Assembly: GCA_004376375.1 (NCBI GenBank)
Contig: SOJX01000044.1
Span: 1 to 34,299 of the forward strand
Direction of reading: 5' to 3'
DNA from: Planctomycetota bacterium
GTDB taxonomy: Bacteria; Planctomycetota; E44-bin39
DNA: 34,299 nt
Below, one piece after another: positions 7,815-16,581 of this stretch (position 1 is its first letter; each line of letters starts with the position of its first letter). The notes under the pieces were generated by a model that was not told the origin of the DNA, ran no database searches, and saw only the letters and a list, made by a program, of their open reading frames with translations. The translations under genes were made by a program, and so were the position numbers.

Positions 7815-10355
7815 TCACAGCATCTTACTCCTTTTACGGAGAATCCACTCGATAGTTATAACACCGAAAAACACCAGCAGGAAAAGCAGCATCAGCTTAC
7901 TGTTGTCAATAACACGCTCGACCAGCCTGCGTTTCGAAAGCGTCCTGCGAATGGGTTTTATTTTTTCCGGGATAGTTCCGGACTTCTCGATTTCAGTATA
8001 TTCTCCACCCGTATTCACGGCTATTTTCTGCATCAGCTCCACGTTGAGCTGGCGGGTCATTTTTTCCCTGCTCGGGACCTCGATTGAAAAGGTCGTCGAG
8101 GCGACTTTCTTCTCCCCGTGCTCAATCGAGGCCGTAAAGTCGCCGGCCGTCTCCGCAAGCATGGTCGCGGTATAACGGCCCTCGCGGTGAGGGTCCTTGC
8201 TGAGCGTAAGTTTTTCGGTCGTACCGTCCGGCCGTAGCAGCGTCACGGTCTGCGTTTCGGCCGATTCCGGGTTGAAGTCGGGGTCGAGAAACTCACCGGA
8301 TATTTTCACCGTTTCACCGAGCGTGTATACGCGCTTCCCGGTGGTGACGGAGAAGCGGTCGGTGCGGCCGAGAAGCTTTCTGAGCGCCAGGAACCGGATC
8401 GCCTGGCCCCAGAGGCGATAGAAATACCTGTCGCCGACGCCCGCGCGCCAGCGCCAGGTCTCGTCGCAGCCGCTGAACATCGTGACGCCGCGCCCGGCGT
8501 TCATCCAGGCCATAATGACCCGGGGTTTCGGGGGCGACTCCTCGTCCAGTTCGGTTGGATGCTCGAGCAGGACGGTGGCGATGGGCTTCGCGCGTTTCAC
8601 CGGGAAATACCAGTAGAAACCGGGCAGGGTGTCGGAATCGAAGAGGTTGTCGCTTGAGTTGGAATCGACCCATAATTCGCGGTTGAACTGCGAGTCGGGC
8701 GAAAGCCGGAGAAGCTCCGACGCCCAGCCTTCGGGCGTGGGCACGGGCCTGAACGACCGTGTAATCGGCCCGCGCACGGCGAAGGATTCGCCGGACTGCG
8801 GCATCTTCTCGAACTCGACCGGCAGGATGTCGGCCAGCGGCGTGTCGGCGTACTCCCGCGGCGAGTAGTTTTCGCCGGCAATCATCAGGAACCCGCCGCC
8901 GCGCTCGAGTACGAACTCGCGAATCCACTTCAAATGCTCGTCGATAAGCCTGACCGCGGTCGAACCCCGGAACGGGTTCGGGTCAACGTCGCCGAAGATG
9001 ATGACATGGTACTCGAACAGTTCTTTCTTGGAGAGCGGAAACGCGATAAGCGGCTCCACATCCTCCGAGTGCTCCTGTGTGAAACGCATGTCCGCGCTCT
9101 GAAGGAGGCACTGCATTTTCATAGTCTGGTCGCGCCGGAGCGCTGTTTTGAGGTAGCGGTACTCCCAGCGCGGCTGGCCCTCCACGTAAAGCACCCTGAT
9201 TTTCTGGTCGACGACTTTGAGCCTTGCCCGCTTCACGTTGTTTGTCTTGTCCTGCTCCCCATCCAGGACGTCGGCCTCGACCGCGACCTCGTACTCACCG
9301 GGCTCCGCGGCCTTGTAACGCAGTATTTCGCGCTGGCCGGTCGGGTCTTCCACCAGAACGTATTCATCCTTCTCGACCTCCCGCGTCACCTCGCCCTGCG
9401 TAAACTTCAACCTGACGGGCAGCGAGCGCCCGGTATAGCCCGACTGCCTGAGCGAGAACTTGAACTCGACGACGTCCCCCGCAATGACGATTTCATTGCT
9501 CTCGAGGTCATCAAGGCAGATATCGCGCGGCGGGAGCGGGTTTCCAACGCCGACCGTGTAGACGGGAACCTTTCTACTCCTCAGGCCCTCGAGAAACTTC
9601 GGATGCTGCTTGCGGCCCGCGTTGTTGCAGCCGTCGGTTATCAGGACTATTCCCGCGATCTTCTTCCTGCGGTTCAGGTGGTAGGCGCGCTGCAGGTTGT
9701 CGAATATACGCGTCGCGTCGCCGTGGGCCCTGATGCCTTTCAGAGTAATGTCGGTTTGGTCTTCCCCGCCCGCGGAATCGGGGCCGCCCTCAGCGGTTTT
9801 TTCCCCGTCCTCAACCTTTTCTTTTTTGGCGTCTTTGGGCCCGGCCAGTTTCCGCTGCGCCGCGAGGTCGTTTGAAAAGCTGTAAACCAGTAGAGTATGC
9901 TTTTCAGCCAGTTTTGCCAGTGCTTCGTTTTTCCGCAGTATCTTCTTTACCAGTTCGAGGCGCGTCAGCTTGCGGACTTCTTCACGGTCAACGCCCGCGG
10001 CCGCGGCAATCCGCTCGACCTTGTCGTCGTCCGGGTGAGAGTCCGTAAACGCCATCGATAGCGAATCGTCGATCATTACCACCACGGTCGACGGTATAAT
10101 CTCGGTCTCGATCATCGTCCAGACGGGTTCGAAAAGGAGAAGCAGAAGCAGGACGAAGAGAAGGGTGCGCATCGCCGCGCAGAATGTCTTGAGTGCGCGC
10201 GAGGCCGTGCGCGTCTCCCTGAAGTAGAAGAACAGAGCGAATGCGATAACGATGAGAAAGATTATCGGCACGAAGTATGCCTTCGGCATCCACAGCCACC
10301 GGAGGTCCCACTTCGATTCGGTCGTTTCAACTGCCAGCCATTGAATCAGCTGCAT
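7815..10355 (-). CDS. VWA / glutamine-amidotransferase-like membrane protein
   Basis: It encodes about 846 residues. The start is set at ATG 10355, which has GGGAG six bases upstream; the ATG at 10361 touches that site. Membrane segments lie at about residues 26-46 and 60-80, with a last one within 30 residues of the C-terminus. A von Willebrand A domain begins at about 90 with VVMIDDSLS, an intact DxSxS metal site at D96-S98-S100. Next comes a class-I glutamine-amidotransferase-like Rossmann region (from VRVLYVEGQPRWEYRYL to about residue 640) without an obvious catalytic Cys. An Ig/macroglobulin-like domain (VYTLGETVKISGEF) closes the outer part. This is the usual large VWA partner of the BatA protein in MoxR clusters. 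It follows the BatA-like gene across a 144-bp gap filled by a repeat. Confidence 0.87.
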   Translation of the reverse strand: MQLIQWLAVETTESKWDLRWLWMPKAYFVPIIFLIVIAFALFFYFRETRTASRALKTFCAAMRTLLFVLLLLLLFEPVWTMIETEIIPSTVVVMIDDSLSMAFTDSHPDDDKVERIAAAAGVDREEVRKLTRLELVKKILRKNEALAKLAEKHTLLVYSFSNDLAAQRKLAGPKDAKKEKVEDGEKTAEGGPDSAGGEDQTDITLKGIRAHGDATRIFDNLQRAYHLNRRKKIAGIVLITDGCNNAGRKQHPKFLEGLRSRKVPVYTVGVGNPLPPRDICLDDLESNEIVIAGDVVEFKFSLRQSGYTGRSLPVRLKFTQGEVTREVEKDEYVLVEDPTGQREILRYKAAEPGEYEVAVEADVLDGEQDKTNNVKRARLKVVDQKIRVLYVEGQPRWEYRYLKTALRRDQTMKMQCLLQSADMRFTQEHSEDVEPLIAFPLSKKELFEYHVIIFGDVDPNPFRGSTAVRLIDEHLKWIREFVLERGGGFLMIAGENYSPREYADTPLADILPVEFEKMPQSGESFAVRGPITRSFRPVPTPEGWASELLRLSPDSQFNRELWVDSNSSDNLFDSDTLPGFYWYFPVKRAKPIATVLLEHPTELDEESPPKPRVIMAWMNAGRGVTMFSGCDETWRWRAGVGDRYFYRLWGQAIRFLALRKLLGRTDRFSVTTGKRVYTLGETVKISGEFLDPDFNPESAETQTVTLLRPDGTTEKLTLSKDPHREGRYTATMLAETAGDFTASIEHGEKKVASTTFSIEVPSREKMTRQLNVELMQKIAVNTGGEYTEIEKSGTIPEKIKPIRRTLSKRRLVERVIDNSKLMLLFLLVFFGVITIEWILRKRSKML

Positions 10356-10380
10356 TCGCATCTCCCGTCAGGGCACCAGA

Positions 10381-10499
10381 AGTATCGAGTAGCGAGTCCA
10401 GAGTACCGAGTATCGAGTATTGAGTAACGAATGAAGAGTGCTGCAATTATATATTACTCGAAACTCGGAACTCGAAACTTCTTCCAACTCGCAACTCGT
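10381..10499. repeat. Period-7 degenerate tandem repeat, GAGTATC-type, with inverted arm (locus B)
   Basis: The left arm (10381-10430) repeats GAGTATC, GAGTAGC, GAGTCCA, GAGTACC, GAGTATC, GAGTATT and GAGTAAC. The right arm (10455-10499) repeats the complement, CTCGAAA, CTCGGAA, CTCGAAA, CTCGCAA and CTCGTTC, ending at the stop of the BatA-like gene. It lies inside an operon, between two VWA genes. Confidence 0.85.
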
Positions 10500-12881
10500 T
10501 CAGGACCCGACTTCCTCGGTTTCCGCGCGGCGCGCGCCGAACCGCTGCGCGAGTATCGTTTCCAGAACCATAAGGGCGAGCACGGCCATGATGAAGTAAA
10601 ACCAGAGCTGGGGCTGCTTGGCCACGGGCTCGTCCTCCGACTCGGCCATATCCTCCTGCCGCGCGTATTCCCTCCACTTCCATTTCAGCTTCTGCGGAAC
10701 GAAGGCCAGGAGGTCCGACTTGCCGATTTTTTCGAGATTTCCCTCGGCCGGGTCCACGTTCGCGGCAAAGTGATACAACTCCTCCGGCCGGCCGGGGCGG
10801 TTCAGCGAAATCGTATAGATGCCGGCCGCATCCGTCTCGGCATAATCAAGGCGATAAAACCTTTTGCCTTCGAATTCGATTTCATGGAAGTCGAGCGGCT
10901 CCCGCTCCTCCTGCGGGTTGATAAGCTCGACATTTTCGGTCCACGCCTCTTCGGGGAATTCGGCCTCAAAAGGCTCGCCCACGCTGAGCGTCCTTCTTTG
11001 CGCCTTTCCCGTGGCGAGGTAGCGGGAACAATCCTGGATGAACGCGATGAACGCGGGATGCGCCACCCACTGGTTCCAGGCGACATCCGCGGTCGTCGTG
11101 ACAAATATGATGCGGCCGCGCTTGTAGCGCCGCTCCAGAATCGCGGGCGACCGCCCGGCATCGGAGAAGCGCGCAAGCACCTGGACGTCGCGGTCGTTTT
11201 CATCCACTTTCGTCTGGATGAACTTGCGGAAGGTCGCGCGGCCGAACGCGGCCAGTTTCGGGATACTGAAGTCAGTCGCAAAGCACGGATGGTCGGGTTT
11301 TTCAAGGGTCATTGTAAACGGGTTGTGCCCCGTCTCATCCGATACCGGCGCAAGAAGCCGCGCGGGCAGAAGCAATACGGCCTCTTTTTCTTTTTCCTTT
11401 TCTTCTTCCTTTTCATCTCCGGCTTTCTTCGGTTCCCTTTTCCTTTCCGGCTTTTCGGGAGTTTTTTCCACCATGCGGGTGAACATGGTGTTGTAGCTGT
11501 CAGGCGAAACCAGGTCGCCGGCGAACATGAACAGCCCGCCTCCGCCACGGACGTAACGCTCCAGCCGCTGGATAGTCTGCTCTGAGAAACTGCCGACGTT
11601 TGCCACGACGATAAACGAGTAATTCTCCAGCTTTTCGTCGTCAAGCTCGCTCGGGTCTATTTCATTGCTCGAAATAACGGACACCCTCTGCGCGGGCGAC
11701 CCCTCGGGCACGGGGTTGAGTGCTTCACGCACGAAATCGACTTCGTCATCGCCCCACGTCGTGCCGCCGAGGACGCGCTCGCCCGGAACCAGGAGCGCCT
11801 TCACGGACTTCTGCACCTCGAGCACGAGAAAGCGGTCGTTGTCGATCATCAGGTTGTCGGAGTCGAACCTGACCGCGAGGCTGTGCGAGCCCGGCTCATG
11901 AAATTCATAGGGGAATGGAAACGTGGTTTCGGAATTTGGCTTTATTTCGACGGCGTGGCGTCCGGCATCCGAGCCATCCACGCGGAAATTGAGCGTCCCT
12001 CTGATGGGTTCGCTCCCGTGATTCTTTACGCGCACGTGAAAGACCTGGACGTAGCCGGTAACGGTAAAGGCATCCTCCGGCAGGAACGAGCCCACCGAGC
12101 AATTGGGAGCGGTGTCGGCCGGCCCCACGTCAACGAAGGTGAACAGGGCCTTGGTTTTCGTCAGGCGCTGAAGAATGTTTTTGAGCGCGGGGTTGTCTAT
12201 GATAAGCATCTCACCGCTGTCACTCCCGGCGGCTGCGCCGCGCTTTATCCATCCGACCCGAGTAAAATCACTGAAAAGGAAGACGTGCGCGCCGCGAAGC
12301 TGCGGCTTCTTGAGCAGGGTCTCGCATGCCTCAAAAGCGGCCGTCATATCGGTCGAATAGGAAGTAGGCGCAAGCGAATCGATTTCCGCGGTAAGCCTTC
12401 GCTTCGTGCGTGCACCCGATATAGGCTCGGGCTCAATCTCGTGCATTTTCACCGAACGGTGGAAGGGAATGATAGCGATGTTGTCGCCGACCTCCAGGTC
12501 GGCAATGATTTTCTTGGCCATCTGCTGCGCCTTTTCGAGGGCGGAGCGCATTCCGGTCCGGTGTGCCGTGGAATAGGAAACGTCGATAAGCATTATGATG
12601 TTTCTGTTTCCCTTGATATGCTTTGCGAAAGCGCTTTCCTGATGCAGCATCGGTTTTGCGAGCGCGCCGATGAGGAACGCGATAATAAGTATGCGTATCA
12701 GGAGGAGGAGCAGGTTTTCAATCTGGAGGCGGCGCTTGTTTTTTTTGATTGCGGCAAGCAGGAACTCCATCGCGGCCCATGGGATACGCTGGTATTTCTG
12801 CCTGAAGAGCAGGTAGATTATAATGGGGATGGCAATCGCCAGAAGTCCCCAGAGAAACATGCCGCGGTCGAAAAACGGCAT
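10500..12881 (-). CDS. BatA-like membrane protein with VWA domain
   Basis: It encodes 793 residues. The N-terminal 80 residues match the Bacteroides aerotolerance (BatA) N-terminal domain: a membrane helix at 8-27, the linker RQKYQRIPWAAMEFL, then a second helix at about 55-77. A VWA domain follows with IIMLIDVSYST, giving DxSxS at D100-S102-S104. Further on is a Rossmann-like segment (SFIVVANVGSF, then VRGGGGLFMFAG) typical of these proteins, then a Lys/Glu-rich linker at about 465-490. A last membrane helix lies 15-35 residues from the end. Its ATG overlaps the upstream DUF58 stop (TAATG), so translation is coupled. It is expected to sit in the inner membrane with its MIDAS domain available to a MoxR substrate or partner. 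Confidence 0.9.
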   Translation of the reverse strand: MPFFDRGMFLWGLLAIAIPIIIYLLFRQKYQRIPWAAMEFLLAAIKKNKRRLQIENLLLLLIRILIIAFLIGALAKPMLHQESAFAKHIKGNRNIIMLIDVSYSTAHRTGMRSALEKAQQMAKKIIADLEVGDNIAIIPFHRSVKMHEIEPEPISGARTKRRLTAEIDSLAPTSYSTDMTAAFEACETLLKKPQLRGAHVFLFSDFTRVGWIKRGAAAGSDSGEMLIIDNPALKNILQRLTKTKALFTFVDVGPADTAPNCSVGSFLPEDAFTVTGYVQVFHVRVKNHGSEPIRGTLNFRVDGSDAGRHAVEIKPNSETTFPFPYEFHEPGSHSLAVRFDSDNLMIDNDRFLVLEVQKSVKALLVPGERVLGGTTWGDDEVDFVREALNPVPEGSPAQRVSVISSNEIDPSELDDEKLENYSFIVVANVGSFSEQTIQRLERYVRGGGGLFMFAGDLVSPDSYNTMFTRMVEKTPEKPERKREPKKAGDEKEEEKEKEKEAVLLLPARLLAPVSDETGHNPFTMTLEKPDHPCFATDFSIPKLAAFGRATFRKFIQTKVDENDRDVQVLARFSDAGRSPAILERRYKRGRIIFVTTTADVAWNQWVAHPAFIAFIQDCSRYLATGKAQRRTLSVGEPFEAEFPEEAWTENVELINPQEEREPLDFHEIEFEGKRFYRLDYAETDAAGIYTISLNRPGRPEELYHFAANVDPAEGNLEKIGKSDLLAFVPQKLKWKWREYARQEDMAESEDEPVAKQPQLWFYFIMAVLALMVLETILAQRFGARRAETEEVGS

Positions 12882-13828
12882 TAGCGCCCCCCCTGCCGCC
12901 AGGCAAGATAGCTTGAGAGCGCCTCGTCAAGCGGGCGGCCCGTGTCAAGCAGAACATAGTCGATCTGGTTGTTACGGCAAACCTTTCTCACTTCACGGAC
13001 GAATCCGTTGACCTCCTCGAGGTAGGCCTCTTTGAGCGCGAGCGGGTCCACAAGAAGCTCCGGATATTCTTCAAGGCCTTCAAAGAGGGTCATCTTGTCG
13101 AACGGGAATTCGATCTCCGCCGGGTCGAGGATGTGGAATACTATAACGTCGTTGCCCCGGTGGCGCAGGTCCATCAGCCCGCGGGTGACGTGGTTGATTG
13201 GCCCGAAAAGGTCGCTCACGACGACGACCATGCCCTTGTGGGAAATGAGCCCCGCCATGTTGCGCAGGACGCCGCCGATGTCCGTTTTTTCCTTCGGCTC
13301 GCGCGAGTCGAGCGTAGCGAGCAACGGCAGGAGATGGCCTTCGGACATCTTGGGCGAGATATGGTCTACGATTTTCTCGTCAAAAAGCGCGAGCCCCGCG
13401 GCGTCCGACTGGTTTATGACGAGGAAAGCAATGCTTGCAGCCACCATGCAGGCGTAATCGTGCTTTGTAAGCACGTGCCCCTGCCCCGGCCTGCGCTGGT
13501 TCGGCGCGAGTCGAATGGAACCGTAGTGCATCGACTCGGAAATGTCCAGCACGACCGTGCAGTTGAGGTTGGTCTCCTCCTCGTACTGCTTGATATAGTA
13601 CCGGTCGGTCTTCGCGTATACTTTCCAGTCGAGGTGCCTCAGGTCGTCGCCTACCACGTATTCGCGATGGTCGGCAAACTCGACCGAGAAACCGTGATAC
13701 GGGCTTTTATGGAGCCCCCATATGAACCCTTCGACAATAAGCCGGGCCCGGAGCTCGAGGCTGCCGATGCGGTTGATGACCTTCGGGTCGAAGTATTTTT
13801 CGTAAAGCAATTCCGCGGGAGTATTCAT
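12881..13828 (-). CDS. DUF58 family protein, MoxR partner
   Basis: It encodes 315 residues, soluble, with no signal peptide. The DUF58 signature is intact at residues 45-100: HGFSVEFADHREYVVGDD, then LRHLDWKVYAKTDRYYIKQY, then VVLDISESM, which also supplies a MIDAS-like DxSxS (D95-S97-S99). The rest has a VWA-like fold pattern (MVVVVSDLFGP and VIVFHILDP strands). A GAAGGAA ribosome site precedes the ATG, and the gene begins 18 bp after the MoxR stop. DUF58 proteins are near-constant companions of MoxR ATPases; the molecular role is not settled, and a substrate adaptor is the usual proposal. Confidence 0.93.
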   Translation of the reverse strand: MNTPAELLYEKYFDPKVINRIGSLELRARLIVEGFIWGLHKSPYHGFSVEFADHREYVVGDDLRHLDWKVYAKTDRYYIKQYEEETNLNCTVVLDISESMHYGSIRLAPNQRRPGQGHVLTKHDYACMVAASIAFLVINQSDAAGLALFDEKIVDHISPKMSEGHLLPLLATLDSREPKEKTDIGGVLRNMAGLISHKGMVVVVSDLFGPINHVTRGLMDLRHRGNDVIVFHILDPAEIEFPFDKMTLFEGLEEYPELLVDPLALKEAYLEEVNGFVREVRKVCRNNQIDYVLLDTGRPLDEALSSYLAWRQGGR

Positions 13829-13846
13829 TTCCTTCGGTTCCCTTTA

Positions 13847-14884
13847 TTAGGCGCCGCCTTTCGGCACCTTTTCCAGAAGATCGCTTATCAGGTCGTCCGA
13901 CGTCAGCCCCTCTCCCTGAGCCGCGAAATTCAGGATAATCCTGTGGCGGAGAACCGGGTGGGCAACGGCCGCAATATCTTCAGTCGAAACGTATTCGCGT
14001 CCATGCAGCACCGCGCGGGCTTTGCCGCCCAGAATCAGGTACTGCGAAGCGCGCGGGCCCGCGCCCCATGCGAGCTTTTCCTTGAGCTCCGGTATCGCTT
14101 CATCCTTGCGGATACGCGTGGCGCGAACCATGTTAATGGCATAATTTATCACGTGGTCCGAGATAGGCACACGCCTGACAATGCTTTGCAGGTTGCGAAT
14201 CTCGTCGCCGCTCATCACCTGCGTAAGCGTGGTGTCCTGTGTGGTGGTGGTAAGGCGCATGATGTCGAACTCTTCCTGCTCGGACGGATAATCGACATAT
14301 ACGTTGAACATGAACCGGTCGAGCTGCGCCTCCGGCAGCGGATACGTCCCTTCCTGCTCGATGGGATTCTGCGTCGCCAGGACGAAAAACGGGAGGTCGA
14401 GAGAGTGCTTTGTACCGCCGGCGGTCACCTGGTACTCCTGCATCCCCTCGAGCAATGCGGCCTGGGTCTTCGGGCTCGTACGGTTGATTTCGTCGGCGAG
14501 AATTATGTTGGCGAAAATCGGCCCCCGCAGGAACTGGAACCGCCGCTCGCCGGTAGCCTTATCCTCCTGAATAACCTCGGTACCCGTGATATCGGACGGC
14601 ATCAGGTCGGGCGTGAACTGTATCCGGTTGAAGGAAAGCGAAAGGCACTGGGCGAGGGAGGAGATAAGGAGCGTTTTGGCCAGCCCCGGTACGCCGACCA
14701 GAAGGCAGTGGCCCCGGCAGAAAATGCAGATCAGGAGTTCCTCGATAACCTGATCCATCCCCACAATGTTGTTTCGCAGCTCAGATTTGATCTTCTGGAA
14801 CGCCTCCTGCAAACGTGCAGCTGCGGCAAGATCATCCCGGGTAAGTTCCTGTTTTCCAGGAGCTGCGCTGGTTGGTTCGTTCAT
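13847..14884 (-). CDS. MoxR-type AAA+ ATPase
   Basis: It encodes 345 residues, cytosolic. Walker A is GVPGLAKT (64-71), Walker B is ILADEINR (128-135, D131/E132) and sensor 1 is FVLATQNP (N173). The MoxR-specific stretch [14 protein letters not shown] follows, and a C-terminal lid domain ([19 protein letters not shown]) completes the family's normal length. GGAGG lies 7 bases before the ATG. This is the first gene of the cluster. MoxR ATPases act as chaperone-like remodellers that prepare or load cofactors in partner proteins, usually the VWA proteins encoded next to them. A candidate promoter lies about 55 bp upstream. Confidence 0.95.
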   Translation of the reverse strand: MNEPTSAAPGKQELTRDDLAAAARLQEAFQKIKSELRNNIVGMDQVIEELLICIFCRGHCLLVGVPGLAKTLLISSLAQCLSLSFNRIQFTPDLMPSDITGTEVIQEDKATGERRFQFLRGPIFANIILADEINRTSPKTQAALLEGMQEYQVTAGGTKHSLDLPFFVLATQNPIEQEGTYPLPEAQLDRFMFNVYVDYPSEQEEFDIMRLTTTTQDTTLTQVMSGDEIRNLQSIVRRVPISDHVINYAINMVRATRIRKDEAIPELKEKLAWGAGPRASQYLILGGKARAVLHGREYVSTEDIAAVAHPVLRHRIILNFAAQGEGLTSDDLISDLLEKVPKGGA

Positions 14885-14939
14885 TACTTGCCTCCGATTC
14901 GCTATGTTAACTGTCCGGTCCTGAGAGTCTTATCCCTTT

Positions 14940-14967
14940 ATGATATCAGAAGTTCGCACGATAGCAA
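14940..14967 (-). promoter_or_regulatory. Candidate sigma-70 promoter for the MoxR operon
   Basis: Read on the minus strand, TTGCTA (14967-14962), a 16-bp spacer and TATCAT (14945-14940). It is weaker than the other promoters here. The surrounding 281-bp gap (14885-15165) holds no gene or tandem repeat that I can support; only an imperfect AT-rich inverted repeat near 15100-15130 stands out. Confidence 0.35.
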
Positions 14968-15165
14968 TGACTTTCCATTTCATGCCTGTTTGAGAAAGGG
15001 AAACAGCGTTTTCAACAAAGGAGTTGAAGGTATGCCTTCCCAATCTAAGGATACGTGAAATCCTGTTGTCCGCTTACACCATAATTTTGTACGAACATCG
15101 GCCGACTATTGTTTGTGTTTTTTTACAAAACAATTACAAATCATTCAGCAACGCTATGGCAGGAG

Positions 15166-16140
15166 TTATTCCTCTGAAGTGAGAACCTTCATCATTTTCA
15201 GCAACTGGCCGCCGGTCGGCAGGTTTGCAACCTCAACGCGGTCCATTGACTTCTGAACAATCTGGAAAGCCATTGCCTCTTCCGAGCCTATTTCGGTGGT
15301 ATATGGAGTTCCGGGGCAAATAAGCCCCGCAATAAACTGGCGGGAGTTTGCCACCATCAGAACGTGTACTATATCGCTTTCCTGGTCGCCCTGGCGTATC
15401 CCCAATCCCCATGCCTCGTCCATCGAACGGTAGATGGCTTCCTTCGCGCCGTTTGGAAATCCCATCTCTTCGGCCAGCCCGTCGATGACGCGCCTGAGGC
15501 CGTCGGTGAAAGCAAGAGTGCACGGGAGACGAAGCTCGGTAATCTTGGACTCCTCGAGGCGAAGCGCCTTAACGGCGCCGTCGGGAACCGCGGAATAGTA
15601 CGTGGAGCACCGGGGGCACTTGAATTTCCCGCTCCCCGGAATCTGAAGACGGGTTTTGCATGCAGGGCATGAGAAATGAACGGGGTAGCGCTCCGGGTCG
15701 TCCTTGGCCCGGACTTCCGGCGCCGCCGCCCTGATATCCGGCGCCGGCGCGACGTCTTCTTCCCCGCCTTTCTCCAGAAATTCCCTCAGGTATGTGAGCG
15801 CCCCTTCGTCCCCATCGAATATCTGGAATATCGAAATCAGCCCCAGCATCTCGAACAGTGCGACGACCTTGCGGGGAATCGCGACGAGCGCTATTTCACC
15901 GCCGATTGAACGGTAGGAATCGGAAAACTTGATAAGCGCGCCCATGCCGGTGGAATTAATATAAGTGACGCCGCTCAGGTTCAGTATAAGATACTTGACG
16001 CCGGACTTGAGAATGCCTGAAAGCTTGGACTCGAATTCGGTATTCGTCGTGGAATCCACCGCACCGATAATTCGCGTAGTAACGACCTTCTCGGTTTCGT
16101 TCAGAGACGATTCGGCAAGGTCAAGCTGCAGTTTTGCCAC
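15166..16140 (-). CDS. STAS domain - zinc ribbon - degenerate anti-sigma ATPase fusion
   Basis: It encodes 324 residues from GTG 16140; an in-frame stop lies five codons upstream and no ATG fits. Residues 5-120 are a STAS anti-anti-sigma domain with VTYINSTGMGAL, where Ser63 corresponds to the phosphorylated serine of SpoIIAA. Residues 158-178 carry CPAC and CPRC, a zinc ribbon. Residues about 200-320 resemble an RsbW/SpoIIAB-type ATPase (VIDGLAEEMGFPNGAKEAIYRSMDEAW), but where the N-box Asn is expected the sequence is DEAWGLGI, and no DxGxG motif is seen. ATP binding is therefore doubtful. The protein could act as a partner-switch sensor or a docking protein rather than a kinase. The target sigma factor is unknown; the ECF gene 4.4 kb away is not an obvious one. 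Confidence 0.8.
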   Translation of the reverse strand: MAKLQLDLAESSLNETEKVVTTRIIGAVDSTTNTEFESKLSGILKSGVKYLILNLSGVTYINSTGMGALIKFSDSYRSIGGEIALVAIPRKVVALFEMLGLISIFQIFDGDEGALTYLREFLEKGGEEDVAPAPDIRAAAPEVRAKDDPERYPVHFSCPACKTRLQIPGSGKFKCPRCSTYYSAVPDGAVKALRLEESKITELRLPCTLAFTDGLRRVIDGLAEEMGFPNGAKEAIYRSMDEAWGLGIRQGDQESDIVHVLMVANSRQFIAGLICPGTPYTTEIGSEEAMAFQIVQKSMDRVEVANLPTGGQLLKMMKVLTSEE

Positions 16141-16192
16141 GGCAAATAAACCCGTCTAAAGAGTCAGCCTCCAGGCGAAGGCAGAATACAGA

Positions 16193-16221
16193 ATTATAGT
16201 CCGGCAGGCGGCACGTGTCAA
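16193..16221 (-). promoter_or_regulatory. Perfect-consensus sigma-70 promoter of the STAS fusion gene
   Basis: On the minus strand, TTGACA (16221-16216), a 17-bp spacer and TATAAT (16198-16193). Transcription would begin near 16186, leaving a leader of about 45 nt before the GTG start. No strong ribosome site is visible in that leader. Confidence 0.85.
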
Positions 16222-16348
16222 CCGCTTTCACGAAATAGGTGGACATCGAGCGGAGGCCGGAATTCCTGCAAACATCCATACCGTCTGAATCCCACCTGAA
16301 AAGGTTTCGTGGAAGCAATGTGCGCATTCCCGTGCCGATAAAAAAACC

Positions 16349-16377
16349 TTGACTTATACCGTACATTTACGTAAACT
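16349..16377 (+). promoter_or_regulatory. Sigma-70 promoter of the tRNA gene
   Basis: TTGACT (16349-16354), a 17-bp spacer and TAAACT (16372-16377), with the expected start about 5 bases before the mature tRNA 5' end. Confidence 0.8.
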
Positions 16378-16388
16378 GCTGTTTTGAC

Positions 16389-16461
16389 GGGGGTATAGCT
16401 CAGTTGGGAGAGCGTCTGGATGGCATCCAGAAGGTCAGGGGTTCGAGCCCCCTTACCTCCA
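16389..16461 (+). tRNA. tRNA-Ala (anticodon GGC)
   Basis: All four arms fold. The acceptor is GGGGGTA/TACCTCC (16389-16395 with 16454-16460, one G-U pair) with discriminator A461. The D stem is GCTC/GAGC. The anticodon stem is TCTGG/CCAGA with loop ATGGCAT, giving anticodon GGC at 16422-16424. The T stem is AGGGG/CCCCT with loop TTCGAGC. CCA is not encoded, so it must be added by nucleotidyltransferase. It forms a single-gene transcription unit between its own promoter and terminator. Confidence 0.97.
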
Positions 16462-16477
16462 CGATGAGGAAAGCCGC

Positions 16478-16527
16478 GGGAGTGTTGCCGGACTGGGGAA
16501 ACGGGATATGGCAACACTCCCTTTTTT
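16478..16527 (+). terminator. Rho-independent terminator of the tRNA gene
   Basis: A 12-bp perfect stem, GGGAGTGTTGCC (16478-16489) with GGCAACACTCCC (16510-16521), has a 20-nt loop and is followed by six T (16522-16527). Confidence 0.92.
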
Positions 16528-16581
16528 ATGAAAGAGGGTGATTGCCCCGCGCTATCGGCGCTCAACCCGGCATATTAAATA

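Noticed and set aside
13133..15058. A 641-codon plus-strand open frame across the DUF58 and MoxR genes
   Set aside because: Both minus-strand genes have intact family motifs, and the opposite frame has no recognisable domain and spans their junction; it is an antisense shadow of biased codon use.
15090..15140. AT-rich inverted repeat ATTGTTTTGT/ACAAACAAT after the STAS gene
   Set aside because: The stem is bulged and contains almost no GC pairs, so a terminator call is not supported.
16218..16565. Minus-strand frame covering the tRNA, containing a GARTPDLLDAIQ-like string
   Set aside because: That peptide is the well-known false translation of a tRNA gene, and the tRNA here folds completely.
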